DNA of 53,391 nt from positions 1-53,391 of the forward strand of contig JBBAEA010000007.1 of the NCBI GenBank assembly GCA_041656175.1. Direction: 5' to 3'. Numbering within the stretch: position 1 is the stretch's first letter; the number at the start of each line of letters is the position of its first letter. The stretch comes from JBBAEA01 sp041656175 (lineage in GTDB: Bacteria > Myxococcota_A > Bradymonadia > UBA4248). The position numbers were made by a program, and so were the translations under genes. Under the pieces are notes generated by a model. It did not search any database and had not been told where the DNA came from. It saw only the letters and a list, made by a program, of their open reading frames with translations. Shown here piece after piece: positions 42,491 through 52,458 of this stretch.

Positions 42491-44293
42491 ATGCATTCGA
42501 TCTTTAGTAAAATTCTAAAAATACTCTCTTCGTTTTCGCTTAAAATTTACGCAGTTTTATTGCTTGTAGGGGTAACACCGCTTATAGCATCCTACTTTTT
42601 GATACAACGAATTTTTACTTTTAATGTCGAGTTGCAAGAAGAAGCCATCCATACTCTAGATGATGCTTCCGCATATTATAGGGCTTGGGCCCAGTCCGAG
42701 GCGAGTAAAGTTCGGCTTCTGCGCGCAATGACTGAAAAACGTGCGCAAGAAGTGTTGCTCAACGTTAGCAACGAGCTGCGCCATATCCCCTCGCAAAGCT
42801 CGCCTAACCCAGAGCTAGACAATGTTTTTTACCAAGCCTTTGAACAACAGTTTAATGAGCTACTTAGCCCATTACTTGTTCAGCAAAAATCTTTGCTACA
42901 AGTGGAGTGCATGGCGGATAACCGTGTTATCGCAAGTGTGGGTCAAGTACCAAGTTCTCCCGAAAGTCTGCGCTTAAAGTTCGAGACCTTAGAGCTAAAC
43001 TGGGAACAGTTACCAGCATATCACGCTAAGCTATATTGGGATGATTCTGTTTGTGGCGCTGCGAATACGAACTGCAATGCCTCTCTTGTATACATTGAAA
43101 TACTTAAGGGTAACGTCGCACTTTGGAAAAGCGAGCAGTATCGCGATATCGCGAACTTGCGCCCGCAAGAACTGCAGCTGCCTCTAACCGCAGTACTCCC
43201 GCTTGATGCTGTACCGCTAGCGCTTCAACTCGTTTACGGCGTCGATCGCTCTTTGAGTGATAAATACGAACTCCTTGGCGAGAAGCGCTTTTTACACCAA
43301 GGCTTAGCCCAGATCGAAGCCGATGAAGATAATTCGTTGTCTGGCTCATATCGCTCATTTTATTTGCTTATGTCGGCGTTGGTTCTTTTTTTAACCGTTA
43401 TAGCAGCGCTTTTTATCGCATTTCCTTTGGGTCGCCGCGTTAGCATTTTGTCAAAAGCTACCGAAAAAGTGGCAGCAGGCGACTTAAGTGTAAAGATTAA
43501 AGCAAGCGGCCATGATGAACTGGGGCAGTTAATGCAGCAGTTCAACTTAATGGTTGAAGATGTGAAAGCGGCGCAAGAGTCGCGCGCCTATGTTGAGCGT
43601 ATGCAGGCTTGGCAAGAGGTTGCGCGCCGATTAGCGCACGAAATAAAGAATCCGCTAACGCCACTCTTACTTGTAATGCAACAGTTGGATCGAAAATTCG
43701 ACGATTACATGGATAAACCCGAGCGCTATAGGCGACTGGTTAACGACGTTGTTGAAATCGTAAACGAAGAAGCAGCAACGCTACAGAAACTTGTTCGTGA
43801 ATTCAGCGAATTTGCGCGCCTCCCCTCTCCAGAGCCCAAGAACACTGCGATTATTCCCTTTATTGAACAGCTCTTCCAGCTAAATCCACAATTTGGCGAG
43901 GAGGCAGAGATTCGACTACAAGGTTCCGATGAACACCGCGAATTGTTGCTGCGCTTAGATCACGAACTGATGCGACGCGTCTTTATCAACGTTATCCGAA
44001 ACAGCATTGAGGCTTGCAAAAACGCGTCGATAAAGCCTCAAATCGATTTTAGTTTTATCCATGATCAGCAAAAACAGCTTTTTATCGCAAGACTGCGCGA
44101 CAACGGCCCTGGGCTCACGCAGGAGCAAAAGGAAAGACTTTTTACGCCATACTTTACGACAAAATCCGATGGTACGGGCTTGGGCTTGTCAATAGTACGG
44201 AAAATTTGTCAAGATCATGGCGGAGACTTTCTGCTACATAACCGCACAGACAATGTAAGCGGTGCCGAGGCTGAGATCATACTGCCGCTGTAA
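42491..44293 (+). CDS. NtrY-like membrane histidine kinase
   Basis: A 600-residue sensor kinase. TM1 (~15-36) and TM2 (~296-318) flank a ~260-residue periplasmic domain with no recognisable ligand fold. A HAMP domain follows (~318-370). H383 lies in RRLAHEIKNPLTPLLLVMQQLDRKF, the signature of the NtrY/NtrB-like group, and the ATPase domain has NVIRNSIEA, DNGPGL and GTGLGLSIVRK. NtrY-type kinases usually phosphorylate an NtrC-family sigma-54 activator, but no response regulator is nearby. No clear ribosome-binding site precedes ATG 42491. Confidence 0.9.
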   Translation: MHSIFSKILKILSSFSLKIYAVLLLVGVTPLIASYFLIQRIFTFNVELQEEAIHTLDDASAYYRAWAQSEASKVRLLRAMTEKRAQEVLLNVSNELRHIPSQSSPNPELDNVFYQAFEQQFNELLSPLLVQQKSLLQVECMADNRVIASVGQVPSSPESLRLKFETLELNWEQLPAYHAKLYWDDSVCGAANTNCNASLVYIEILKGNVALWKSEQYRDIANLRPQELQLPLTAVLPLDAVPLALQLVYGVDRSLSDKYELLGEKRFLHQGLAQIEADEDNSLSGSYRSFYLLMSALVLFLTVIAALFIAFPLGRRVSILSKATEKVAAGDLSVKIKASGHDELGQLMQQFNLMVEDVKAAQESRAYVERMQAWQEVARRLAHEIKNPLTPLLLVMQQLDRKFDDYMDKPERYRRLVNDVVEIVNEEAATLQKLVREFSEFARLPSPEPKNTAIIPFIEQLFQLNPQFGEEAEIRLQGSDEHRELLLRLDHELMRRVFINVIRNSIEACKNASIKPQIDFSFIHDQQKQLFIARLRDNGPGLTQEQKERLFTPYFTTKSDGTGLGLSIVRKICQDHGGDFLLHNRTDNVSGAEAEIILPL

Positions 44294-44427
44294 CGATTTA
44301 GAATGCTCTAATCCATAGGGGCTAGCGCCACAATGAATCAGAGCTACATAAAAAATCGGCTAGCACACACGCACAACGCTTGCTCTTTAACACAGTATGA
44401 AACATAAAGACTTAGAATGAGCCTAGA

Positions 44428-46404
44428 ATGCAAGATACAGATTTTAAACCATCAATATTTTTAACGGCTTTTGCATTTGTTATAGTTCTCCTTGCACTAA
44501 TATATAATGCAAACAATGCACAGGCTGCTTGTATTCTCGATGATGATGAGAGTATGTATCTTTATTATTATTTGTATGATTACAAAACCGATCTACCCGA
44601 CGATTTCGGACAAAGCATCAGGGCGCAAAAACGAAGCGCTGATGCTTCGATGGCAAAGCTCTGTGAACTGTTTTTAAAAGAGCTGCATATTAACGAAAAA
44701 ATACGCTCTAACACTAGAGATAGAGAGAAAATCGCATTCCCTGAAAGCCTCGCCTTTGCCACAACTTTCGCGACAGAAGCATTAAATGCCGAAGACAGGA
44801 GAGATGCTGAATTTATTCGCGGCTACACCATGTTGTTTGATAAACAGGGCGAGGAGAACGGAATAACCATACTCCAGAACATCGTTTTTGAAACAAACAG
44901 TCCGATAACGGATTTAATAGAATTACTCCAAACGCGCTATGCACTCAACGCCTTAAAGGCGCCGAGTTTACTAAAACCCACGCAGAACTCTGCTGCTTTC
45001 AAATCCTTAGCATATTGGCTAAATGCCCAAATCCACCAGCACAAAGCCAAGCTACCAGCTTCACGCGCTGCCTACGCGCTCGCCTTTCAGCACGAAGCAT
45101 GGCGCTACGTCGCTCGTGAATTCTGGCTAAAACCAAGTTTAAGCGCTGCCTTATATAGCGATAACATTGAAGTCCAAATTGAACGATATCAGCGCATTTA
45201 TGGAGAAACTGTAACGGTAGCGGCGCTTAATGAAGTTCTTGCGGAAATTGTTATTACAGAGTATGGCGAACTTTCGCCTATATCGTTGATTACTGCACTT
45301 GTTATTCTTGAAAATGAGAGCCGAAGTACGGAAACATACTTGGAGCTAGCACTAGAGCATATGTCGCGTATACCCGAGCCTATGCGCGGATTTACTTGCG
45401 ATAAAATATTTGCGCACTGGCCGCCCGAGAGAAAATTTCCACAACTTGTGCAAAATAACATTATACTTTGCCTTGAGAGCTGGCGTCATGATACTAAGGA
45501 AAAAACGAGACGAGCAAGCTATGAACTTATCAAGGAACTTGCACCGCAGCTTATGCAACACGACGATTGGGCGTTGTACACTTTAAGCCTTTTGAGCGAA
45601 AATCAGTACACAGAGGCAAGAATCATTCTAGAAAATCTTAAGTCTACGAGTATTATAAACAATGATGTTCGTGAAAATCTTGTCACAGCTATTAACAAGC
45701 ATGCCCCGATATTATTCTCTAATTTTAAATTAAATGAGGCGTTCTGTATTAGTGACATTCCCAGCATAAATTTTAATGCTTGTAATATATGTGACTGGAT
45801 AGATATTGCGCATAAGCATAAAACATGCAGCTTTGCTACGATGTCTGCAAAAATTACTTTGGATATTTCAACTTGCCGCACGGACACATTCCAAAACAAT
45901 CTTCTTGATATTTACACTCTTAGCAGTCGCCAAAGAGCAAAAGCGTATATTAGTGAGATACTCACAACTTTAGACTCTTTGGGTTATAGCGCTGGGATTT
46001 TGTCTTTTGGAATAGGAATCACGCACTGGAACGAAAAACATTTGGATTTCATACGCGAGGACTTTAAAACAGATTTAGTGCGTCTAATCTCGAAGCATGC
46101 CATACTAGCGCTAAGTTCTGCCAACCCAAAGTTTATTATAGAAAGCAGTCGCGCTATTCTAAAGTTATGCCCAGACTCGCCTTATCACTCCAAACTCTTG
46201 CTAGCTACAGCGATAGCACTGCAAAAACTAGGAAATGAAAGCGAAAGTTTACAGTATTTGGAACGCATTTATAACGATTATCCGCAAGATCCTTTAGCGC
46301 ACTTTTCCATAAAACTGGCTATCGACATCTTAGAAAAAAACAAGAAAAACGACGAGATAGAACGACTTAAACGCTTACGTGAAATGACTTTGCCGTTTCC
46401 GTAA
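44428..46404 (+). CDS. Exported TPR-repeat protein, hypothetical
   Basis: A 658-residue protein with an N-terminal hydrophobic segment (~10-32, ending NNAQAACILDD) that may be a cleavable signal or a membrane anchor. The rest is alpha-helical. Near the C-terminus (about residues 585-640) TPR-like units are visible (SSRAILKLCPDSPYHSKLLLATAIALQKLGNESESLQYLERIYNDYPQD). No enzymatic motif is seen. It could be an assembly or coupling factor in the envelope; this is inference. Neighbours do not clarify its role. Confidence 0.7.
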   Translation: MQDTDFKPSIFLTAFAFVIVLLALIYNANNAQAACILDDDESMYLYYYLYDYKTDLPDDFGQSIRAQKRSADASMAKLCELFLKELHINEKIRSNTRDREKIAFPESLAFATTFATEALNAEDRRDAEFIRGYTMLFDKQGEENGITILQNIVFETNSPITDLIELLQTRYALNALKAPSLLKPTQNSAAFKSLAYWLNAQIHQHKAKLPASRAAYALAFQHEAWRYVAREFWLKPSLSAALYSDNIEVQIERYQRIYGETVTVAALNEVLAEIVITEYGELSPISLITALVILENESRSTETYLELALEHMSRIPEPMRGFTCDKIFAHWPPERKFPQLVQNNIILCLESWRHDTKEKTRRASYELIKELAPQLMQHDDWALYTLSLLSENQYTEARIILENLKSTSIINNDVRENLVTAINKHAPILFSNFKLNEAFCISDIPSINFNACNICDWIDIAHKHKTCSFATMSAKITLDISTCRTDTFQNNLLDIYTLSSRQRAKAYISEILTTLDSLGYSAGILSFGIGITHWNEKHLDFIREDFKTDLVRLISKHAILALSSANPKFIIESSRAILKLCPDSPYHSKLLLATAIALQKLGNESESLQYLERIYNDYPQDPLAHFSIKLAIDILEKNKKNDEIERLKRLREMTLPFP

Positions 46405-46527
46405 CGTAAGCAAATACAACTTTTGAGAGCTCCCCCCCGTAGCTTCCATCTCAAAAGAAGAGCGCTTATACAAAAGTCTCAGCAAATCCCTATTCTCTTC
46501 ACTGTATAGCTAGAAATATATTTTGCT

Positions 46528-46555
46528 TTGAAGTTTCTGAGAACGAATTTATAAA
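46528..46555 (+). promoter_or_regulatory. Possible promoter of the methylase-helicase pair
   Basis: TTGAAG at 46528-46533 and TATAAA at 46550-46555 are separated by 16 bp, in an AT-rich gap about 100 bp before the methylase gene. The match to sigma-70 consensus is moderate only. Confidence 0.35.
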
Positions 46556-46653
46556 AATGCGTAATATACTATAAGCAGGTACCTTGCTAGCTAGTGAAGA
46601 AACGTAAAGCTATGTATTACTCAGCAAACTGCGATGAGTAAAGGGAGAGGACT

Positions 46654-49600
46654 ATGATGAAGGACGAAATGCTGGCGAATTGTGTTCGGCTTTGGGGCAT
46701 GAAAGCATACGAGCATGCGTTTTTAGAAGGCGATATATTGTTTATAGCCGAAAATGCGGGTTTGCAGCTAGCGCGTTATGAGGGGGCTCTTCGAGGAACA
46801 CGTTTGCGAGTTTTTATGTCACAATTTTATCGCAAAAACTTGGGTGGAAAACTCATTTTGCTGCATGTTGATGAGGGCAATGGAGTGTTATCGCTGTATT
46901 TGCCCTCGTTGTGGCAAGGGGAGTTGTTGGCCTTGGAACATGTGCATTTGAACGAGCTTGGAGAGCGATTCTGGGCTTTGTGGCGCGGGGATGGAGATGT
47001 TTTTCTGCGTGATTTTGAGCGCTATTTTGGACGAGCCCCTTTAGAGCGGAAGTTTGTTGCATCGTTTCGTCGCTGGGTAAAAGATTTAGAGTCTGCATGG
47101 GAAGGCATACAAGGCGAGGATGCTGATTGTAGGCGTAGTTTAGCGCTTGATGTATTGTTGCGTCTGTTATTTTTAGCATTTTTGGGAGAACGATCCGTTT
47201 TAGATGGTCGTGAGAACTTTATGATGCAAGAAGCGGCGAGTGTATATGTGCAGGGTAAGAATGTATATAATGAATTTATTAAACCACTGTTTTTTGAGAC
47301 GCTAAATACAGCAGTAGCCCAGAGAAATGGAATTGCATTGAGTTTTGGCAGCATACCATTCTTAAATGGTGGGCTTTTTAAACCGAGTGCAGAGGAGATT
47401 GAAAACCCATGCTTAACGGTATCAAATGCAGTGATCATGCAGATTTTAGAAGAAATGATGTCTAAGTACAAGTATACGGAGGAGGATAATTTAAGCGAAT
47501 TGCAAAAGCTAGACCCCATGATGCTTGGTCATGTTTTTGAATCCTTGATGTGCGAAAATCTGCGCGAAAAAACAGGCTCTTATTACACACCCCAAGCCAT
47601 TGTGATGAAACTTTCTAAAGATGCCTTGCATGAACATTTAAATAATAAATTCAATCTACAAAGAAAACACTTCGATGATCTATTAAACGGAGATGCGCAG
47701 GGAATTGATTCTGACAAAGCGTTAGCTATTGACGAGTTTTTAAGAGACATAAAGATTTTGGATCCATCGTCTGGGTCAGGTTCGTTTTTAGCAGCGGCCT
47801 ATGATTGCATTTATCGTATCCGTGTATCGTTGCAAACACGCCTTCCCTCGCCGTGGCCTGCAATGCAGATATCGCGACATATTTTAAGCGCTAATTTGTA
47901 CGGTGTAGACCTACTTCCGGAGGCTGTAAAAATCAGTGAATTGCGCTTGTGGCTGGCTTCATTGCGAGGCTATGTACAAGGTACAGCCTTGCAACCTTTG
48001 CCCAATCTTGACCTCAATATTCGCTGCGGAAACAGTTTAATTGAAATAAGTAACGTATCGCTACCTTGCACGATGGGCGCAGAGTTTAAGGCCGAGTTGG
48101 CCGCGTTAAAAACCGAATATATGACGGCGACTGGGGCGTACAAGCAATCGTTAATACATAAAATTCATGCATACACCCAAGAATTTATGCAAGAGCAGCT
48201 CTCGGCAGTCGTTATGCGTTTAAAACAAAAAATTTTAGAACTACAAAAATCGCAAAATACGAGTCTATTCCCCGATGGTATACAAGAGTCAAAGAGCGTG
48301 TATTTGGCGAAACTTCAGCGTGAGTGCGAGCGCTACAGCGAGGATCTACAAGCTCTTCAAAAGGGGCAAGTTGCGTGTTTTAGTTTTAGTACACATTTCC
48401 CCGAAGTCATTGATTCTGGCGGGTTTGATATGATTTTAGGCAACCCACCTTGGAAAAGTGTACACACTTTATCGGCTTTGGAGCAGGAGCAAATTTCGCT
48501 GTTCTATCGATCTACACGAAAATCGCCAAAGACCCGTGGTATCAGGCAGTCGATGGAATTGGCAGCAGTGTTTTTTGAAAAATCCCTTAGACTATTAAAA
48601 CGCGACGGTGTGATGGCACTGGTTCTGCCGCACAAGTTATTTAACGCCCCTTCATATGCGGCTTTTCGCGATATGGTTATGCGCGAATGCGATACCGTTA
48701 TGCGCTATAACTGGACACGCGAGGGGAAGTTGCTTTTTAATGCCGCCAACTACCCTGCTGCTTTGTTATTAACGCACAGACGCAATAAAATGCCACTAGC
48801 AGCAGCTGTCAACAGCGCCAGTGCTTGGGTTGACAGTCCGAAATCTGATTGTCAGCGCAAAATGGAGTCCATACGCCATCATATTGGGGATCGTTTTCTT
48901 ATACGCCGCGGGCTGTTTACGGGTAAAAACGATGTGTTTATTCCCAAAACTGTAGAGTATGAGAGAGCTGGTGTAGCTACCTTGCGCATGCGTGAGGGGG
49001 AAATTGTGCAGATCGAGTCACAGCTCTTGCATCCTATTTTGCGTGGCGCAGATATTGCGGCATATAGCGTAAACGCGCAGCAGCAGATTATCTTTACGCA
49101 CCATAAAGAGCAGCCGCAAGTAACGTTAAAGCAGCTTCCCAAACGTGCACGCGCTTACTTTGCTGGACATGCGAAGGCGTTAAGGGCAAGGAGCGGCTAT
49201 AAGCCCCATGCGCCAGTGCATAAACTGTTTAGAACTTACCCCGAGATGCTGCAAGCGCGTGTGGTTTGGCGAGACTTATCTGAACATTTGGAAGCTTGTT
49301 TTGTAGATGAGGGAGGTGCGTTGCCGCTTAATACCGTGTATTATATTCCTGTAAATAGCGCAGAAATGGGGTGTTTGCTGTGTGCATATTTAAATTCTGC
49401 GCCAGTGCGAGAGTTTTGTCGAGCGCGCGCAGAGCATGCACTTGGCGGCTATAGACGATATTTTGCTTGGCTCATTGCTTCGCTGCCTTGGCCCTTTCCG
49501 AGTGTGCGCGATGCACAAATTATTAAGCTCTCACGAATTTTACACGATGATCCGCAAAATACCGCTGCACAAACGCAGATAAATGCGCTCGTATCGCAAA

Positions 49601-49656
49601 CCATAATGCAATGCAGTCTTGGCAAGGGGCAGCATAGTTTAATCGCTGGTTTCTAA
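46654..49656 (+). CDS. Eco57I/TaqI-type adenine-specific DNA methyltransferase, type IIG-like or defence-associated
   Basis: A 1000-residue DNA N6-adenine methylase. Motif I (SAM binding) is LDPSSGSGSFLAAA at ~370, and the catalytic motif IV is NPPW at 597. The TaqI-like target recognition region follows (FLIRRGLFTGKNDVF ... VVWRDLSEHLEACFVDEGGALPLNTVYYI). The N-terminal ~290 residues are divergent; I cannot see a clear PD-(D/E)xK nuclease motif. GAGAGGACT lies before ATG 46654, and a second ATG follows at 46657. It is 29 nt upstream of a SNF2 helicase gene on the same strand, suggesting a defence operon of restriction, BREX-like or DISARM-like kind. Confidence 0.85.
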   Translation: MMKDEMLANCVRLWGMKAYEHAFLEGDILFIAENAGLQLARYEGALRGTRLRVFMSQFYRKNLGGKLILLHVDEGNGVLSLYLPSLWQGELLALEHVHLNELGERFWALWRGDGDVFLRDFERYFGRAPLERKFVASFRRWVKDLESAWEGIQGEDADCRRSLALDVLLRLLFLAFLGERSVLDGRENFMMQEAASVYVQGKNVYNEFIKPLFFETLNTAVAQRNGIALSFGSIPFLNGGLFKPSAEEIENPCLTVSNAVIMQILEEMMSKYKYTEEDNLSELQKLDPMMLGHVFESLMCENLREKTGSYYTPQAIVMKLSKDALHEHLNNKFNLQRKHFDDLLNGDAQGIDSDKALAIDEFLRDIKILDPSSGSGSFLAAAYDCIYRIRVSLQTRLPSPWPAMQISRHILSANLYGVDLLPEAVKISELRLWLASLRGYVQGTALQPLPNLDLNIRCGNSLIEISNVSLPCTMGAEFKAELAALKTEYMTATGAYKQSLIHKIHAYTQEFMQEQLSAVVMRLKQKILELQKSQNTSLFPDGIQESKSVYLAKLQRECERYSEDLQALQKGQVACFSFSTHFPEVIDSGGFDMILGNPPWKSVHTLSALEQEQISLFYRSTRKSPKTRGIRQSMELAAVFFEKSLRLLKRDGVMALVLPHKLFNAPSYAAFRDMVMRECDTVMRYNWTREGKLLFNAANYPAALLLTHRRNKMPLAAAVNSASAWVDSPKSDCQRKMESIRHHIGDRFLIRRGLFTGKNDVFIPKTVEYERAGVATLRMREGEIVQIESQLLHPILRGADIAAYSVNAQQQIIFTHHKEQPQVTLKQLPKRARAYFAGHAKALRARSGYKPHAPVHKLFRTYPEMLQARVVWRDLSEHLEACFVDEGGALPLNTVYYIPVNSAEMGCLLCAYLNSAPVREFCRARAEHALGGYRRYFAWLIASLPWPFPSVRDAQIIKLSRILHDDPQNTAAQTQINALVSQTIMQCSLGKGQHSLIAGF

Positions 49657-49685
49657 TTTCACGTAGCTCTAAAGGCGAGGTCTGT

Positions 49686-51722
49686 ATGCATTGGCGTAGT
49701 TTAAAGGTCGAGTTAGAAAACGACGACTTGGAGGGTGTTGACATTTTAACAAAAGCACAGCGTCGGTGTTTGAAAGCTGCACAGTATATTTTGTCTACGC
49801 ATGGTGCTGTGCTACTCTCAGAGGCTTTGGGTGTAGGAAAAAGCTACGTCGCTGCGGGACTAGCACTGCTTTCGCAGCGAGCGTGGGGTGTAGAACTTTG
49901 TGTTTTGGCGCCCGCGCACCTTTTGCCCATGTGGCGTAAAGTGATGCGCATATTTGAACTGCGTGCTTGCTATTACTCCTATGCTTCGGCTAGCTTGGGG
50001 CGGCTAGAATTGGGTGCGGGAAGACTTTGGTTGGTTGATGAAGCGCATTACTTAAAGAATTCGCGAACGAAGCGTTATCAAAACTTTAGGCGCGCTGCCG
50101 CTCTAGATTGCATGTGTTTGATAACGGCTACCCCAATCACAATGCAGAAGCGGGATTTGCGTAATTTGATGCACCTATGTGGCTTTTCGGGGCGAAACAC
50201 GGAGTTTTCGCTGCTACAAAGTTTCGCGGAAGCGTTGCGCCCGAGCGCGTATGTGCCAGCGTTAGTTGTTAAAGCGCTTCCATCGGTTATTCGAGAAAAA
50301 CGGCATTACGTCTTATCTTCAGTGGGTGTTGCAGAAGATAAACTATATAAAATTCTAGAGCGTTCTGACTTTCCTGTTGTTTTAGAGGACGGACGTGTTG
50401 TGAAAATGGCTCTTATTCTTGAGTTGTTATTAGAGCGTTGGTTAAGTCATGAACACGCCTTGCGTATGTCTTTGCGGCGCTTACGTCGATATTTTCGCCA
50501 CTGCGAATTAGAGGGAAAAGTGTTAAGCAGACGCAAGTTTTACCGCATATTTGGGGTAGAGGGGATGCAGTTGGCTTTACAGTTTTCTAAGCACCGAGTA
50601 GATGACGCCGCCATTTCACATATGCAGGCTGCGTGCGGCGAAGTAGAGGAGGCGCTTGCCATTTTAGCGCTTAATCTCACTGTTGAAGATACTAAACTTA
50701 AATGTTTTAGGGAGATTTTAAACGAGCTTGAAGAAGGGGAGTACTGTCTTGCGTTCACGAAGTACGCGGATACCGCGATAGAATTTGCGCGAAAATTATG
50801 CGGTGAGGATATCGCGCTTCTGTGCGGAAATCTTGCACAATTTCGCGGGCACGGTGTTTGCCGCGCTACTCTACTCGCCCTTTTTAGCCCAGAGAATGAG
50901 CTTGCGCGCAAGCAATGGGCGCGTTTTGGCTTTTCGCTGCCAAAGGCTATCATCTGTACAGATGTCCTTTCACATGGGCATAATTTGCAGCTTGCGACGG
51001 TGTTGGTGCACCTTGATTTGCCGTTGAATCCAGCGACTATGCGCCAACGTGAGGGCAGAATACTGCGTTATGGACAGCGAGCGAGTTCTGTACGCATCAT
51101 TACATTGGGGGCAAGCTGTAGAGTAGCGGGTATGCGTGCCTTTCAGGCTAAGCGTTTGGGAAATTTAAGTAGACGCGAAGCTTTAATGAAGCAAAGCGCA
51201 GCAGTTACTTTGCCTGAATTTGATGAGGGGAGGATATATCTACCGCGAGGTTCAGGGTTAGGAGCAGCCATTTTAGTTCTTGAAAATGAATGGTGTTTTA
51301 TCCACATCAAGCGTTTGTCGGAGCTTTTGCGTAAACCGCGATCTTTCGAGCTAACGCAGGGCGCTGTTCGTTTGCCAGTGCGAAGTAGCGCAGTTCGGCA
51401 ATGCTTAGAAGCGCTTTGTAGGGAGCGTAGTATTTTGAGACACTTAGCAGAGCAGAGTTCTAAATCAAATAAAATTCGTGCGATTGAGTTTTATATAAGC
51501 GTAAGAACGCAGATTTGTGAAATATATGATATTTCATATGTTATTAATATGAAGCTGCCGCATTTTATTGCTTGTGGCTACTCAACAGCATCGAAGTACG
51601 GTAAATACGCTGAAAACCTTAGCATTGGTGTGTTTCGGGCGAGTTTACCCACAAGTTATCCACAAGTTATACACAGCAGTGTGCATAAGTTTTGTGAATC
51701 CACAAATCGAAATCTCGCTTGA
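49686..51722 (+). CDS. SNF2-family helicase partner of the methylase
   Basis: A 678-residue SF2/SNF2-type ATPase. Motif I is ALGVGKSYVA (canonical DEAxGLGKT altered to SEALGVGKS), motif II is DEAH in WLVDEAHYLKN, motif III is ITATPI, and motifs V-VI are CTDVLSHGHNLQLA and MRQREGRILRYGQ, so both RecA domains look functional. GAGG lies 5 nt before ATG 49686, and it follows the methylase by 29 nt. DISARM class 1 also pairs a SNF2 helicase with an adenine methylase, but its other genes are absent. The last ~25 codons run through the DnaA-box cluster, so the tail may not be conserved. Confidence 0.85.
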   Translation: MHWRSLKVELENDDLEGVDILTKAQRRCLKAAQYILSTHGAVLLSEALGVGKSYVAAGLALLSQRAWGVELCVLAPAHLLPMWRKVMRIFELRACYYSYASASLGRLELGAGRLWLVDEAHYLKNSRTKRYQNFRRAAALDCMCLITATPITMQKRDLRNLMHLCGFSGRNTEFSLLQSFAEALRPSAYVPALVVKALPSVIREKRHYVLSSVGVAEDKLYKILERSDFPVVLEDGRVVKMALILELLLERWLSHEHALRMSLRRLRRYFRHCELEGKVLSRRKFYRIFGVEGMQLALQFSKHRVDDAAISHMQAACGEVEEALAILALNLTVEDTKLKCFREILNELEEGEYCLAFTKYADTAIEFARKLCGEDIALLCGNLAQFRGHGVCRATLLALFSPENELARKQWARFGFSLPKAIICTDVLSHGHNLQLATVLVHLDLPLNPATMRQREGRILRYGQRASSVRIITLGASCRVAGMRAFQAKRLGNLSRREALMKQSAAVTLPEFDEGRIYLPRGSGLGAAILVLENEWCFIHIKRLSELLRKPRSFELTQGAVRLPVRSSAVRQCLEALCRERSILRHLAEQSSKSNKIRAIEFYISVRTQICEIYDISYVINMKLPHFIACGYSTASKYGKYAENLSIGVFRASLPTSYPQVIHSSVHKFCESTNRNLA

Positions 51723-51860
51723 GGTCTCATTGCGTACTGCATTGAATTTATTAAGAAAATCTAAACGTTGGCTAAGATTTTTGTTTTTTTGCTTGACATT
51801 GAATGTATTGAAGAATCGCCAAGAGAAACAAAAACTGTGGATAAGTGACTGTCAAGGGTT
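51645..51860. promoter_or_regulatory. DnaA-box cluster with AT-rich flank (oriC-like)
   Basis: Perfect DnaA boxes (TTATNCACA) are TTATCCACA at 51656-51664 (+), TTATACACA at 51667-51675 (+), TGTGCATAA at 51680-51688 (-) and TGTGGATAA at 51836-51844 (-). A near-match, TTACCCACA, lies at 51645-51653. Between the last two perfect boxes lies an AT-rich stretch with T/A runs (about 51729-51815), like a DNA-unwinding element. The cluster lies at the helicase gene's end and in the gap before yraN. It resembles a replication origin, or a DnaA-titrating or DnaA-regulated site. No dnaA, rnpA or gidA is in the window. Confidence 0.6.
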
Positions 51861-52280
51861 ATGAAATTGGTAAAACAGAATATATTCTTAAAACCTTTAA
51901 CGAGTCATCGTCGTTTGGGGCGTAGTGCCGAGAATTTAGCGCTTTGGTTTTTGCGTCAACGCGGTTGGTTCCTATTGTGTCGGAACTGGCACAGTCGCTA
52001 CGGAGAACTCGATTGTGTGGTGCAGCACTTGGCTTCCAATACGATCGCGTTTGTGGAAGTGAAAGCGCTACGCCGCGAGACGCATCACCGTGTTGAAGAA
52101 GCGGTGAGCTATGCCAAGCAGCAAAAAATGGCAAAATGCGCGAATCTTTGGCGTTTGCAACACGGTATTTGGGAGGCATATTATCGCTTCGACGTGATAG
52201 GGATAGTGATGCAGAGCCGAAAGATGCCGCGTATCCGTTATATACCCAACGCGTTTTCCTCTGACCATTTCCTTTATTGA
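51861..52280 (+). CDS. yraN: UPF0102 (YraN) nuclease-fold protein
   Basis: A 139-residue protein of the YraN family, which has the restriction-endonuclease-like fold. Features: LGRSAENLALWFLRQRGWFLLCRNWHSRYGELDCVV, then FVEVKALRRETH with the E-V-K core corresponding to the nuclease motif (E47-like/D/E-x-K arrangement), and the YRFDVIGIV strand. The biological role is poorly defined; some members are linked to recombination or DNA repair. The ATG lies directly after the DnaA-box cluster. The N-terminal ~15 residues (MKLVKQNIFLKPLTSH) precede the usual family start, so an internal start is possible. Confidence 0.9.
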   Translation: MKLVKQNIFLKPLTSHRRLGRSAENLALWFLRQRGWFLLCRNWHSRYGELDCVVQHLASNTIAFVEVKALRRETHHRVEEAVSYAKQQKMAKCANLWRLQHGIWEAYYRFDVIGIVMQSRKMPRIRYIPNAFSSDHFLY

Positions 52281-52458
52281 AACCCAAGTATCTTTCGTAG
52301 GAGCGGCTACTCGGGTAGAGCAAGCGCAAAGTCCTGTTTCGCCAAAATGGCTAGTGGTGTTAACAGTTGCTTATTGAGGGCGCTGTCCTTCGGATCGCCT
52401 TCGGCGAACCCATTGCTGTCTTTCATGGCGCAATGGGGGCGGCTTGTCCTCGCTGAGA

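Noticed and set aside
46654..51722. Complete DISARM or BREX system
   Set aside because: Only a methylase and a helicase are present; the defining partners are not in the window.
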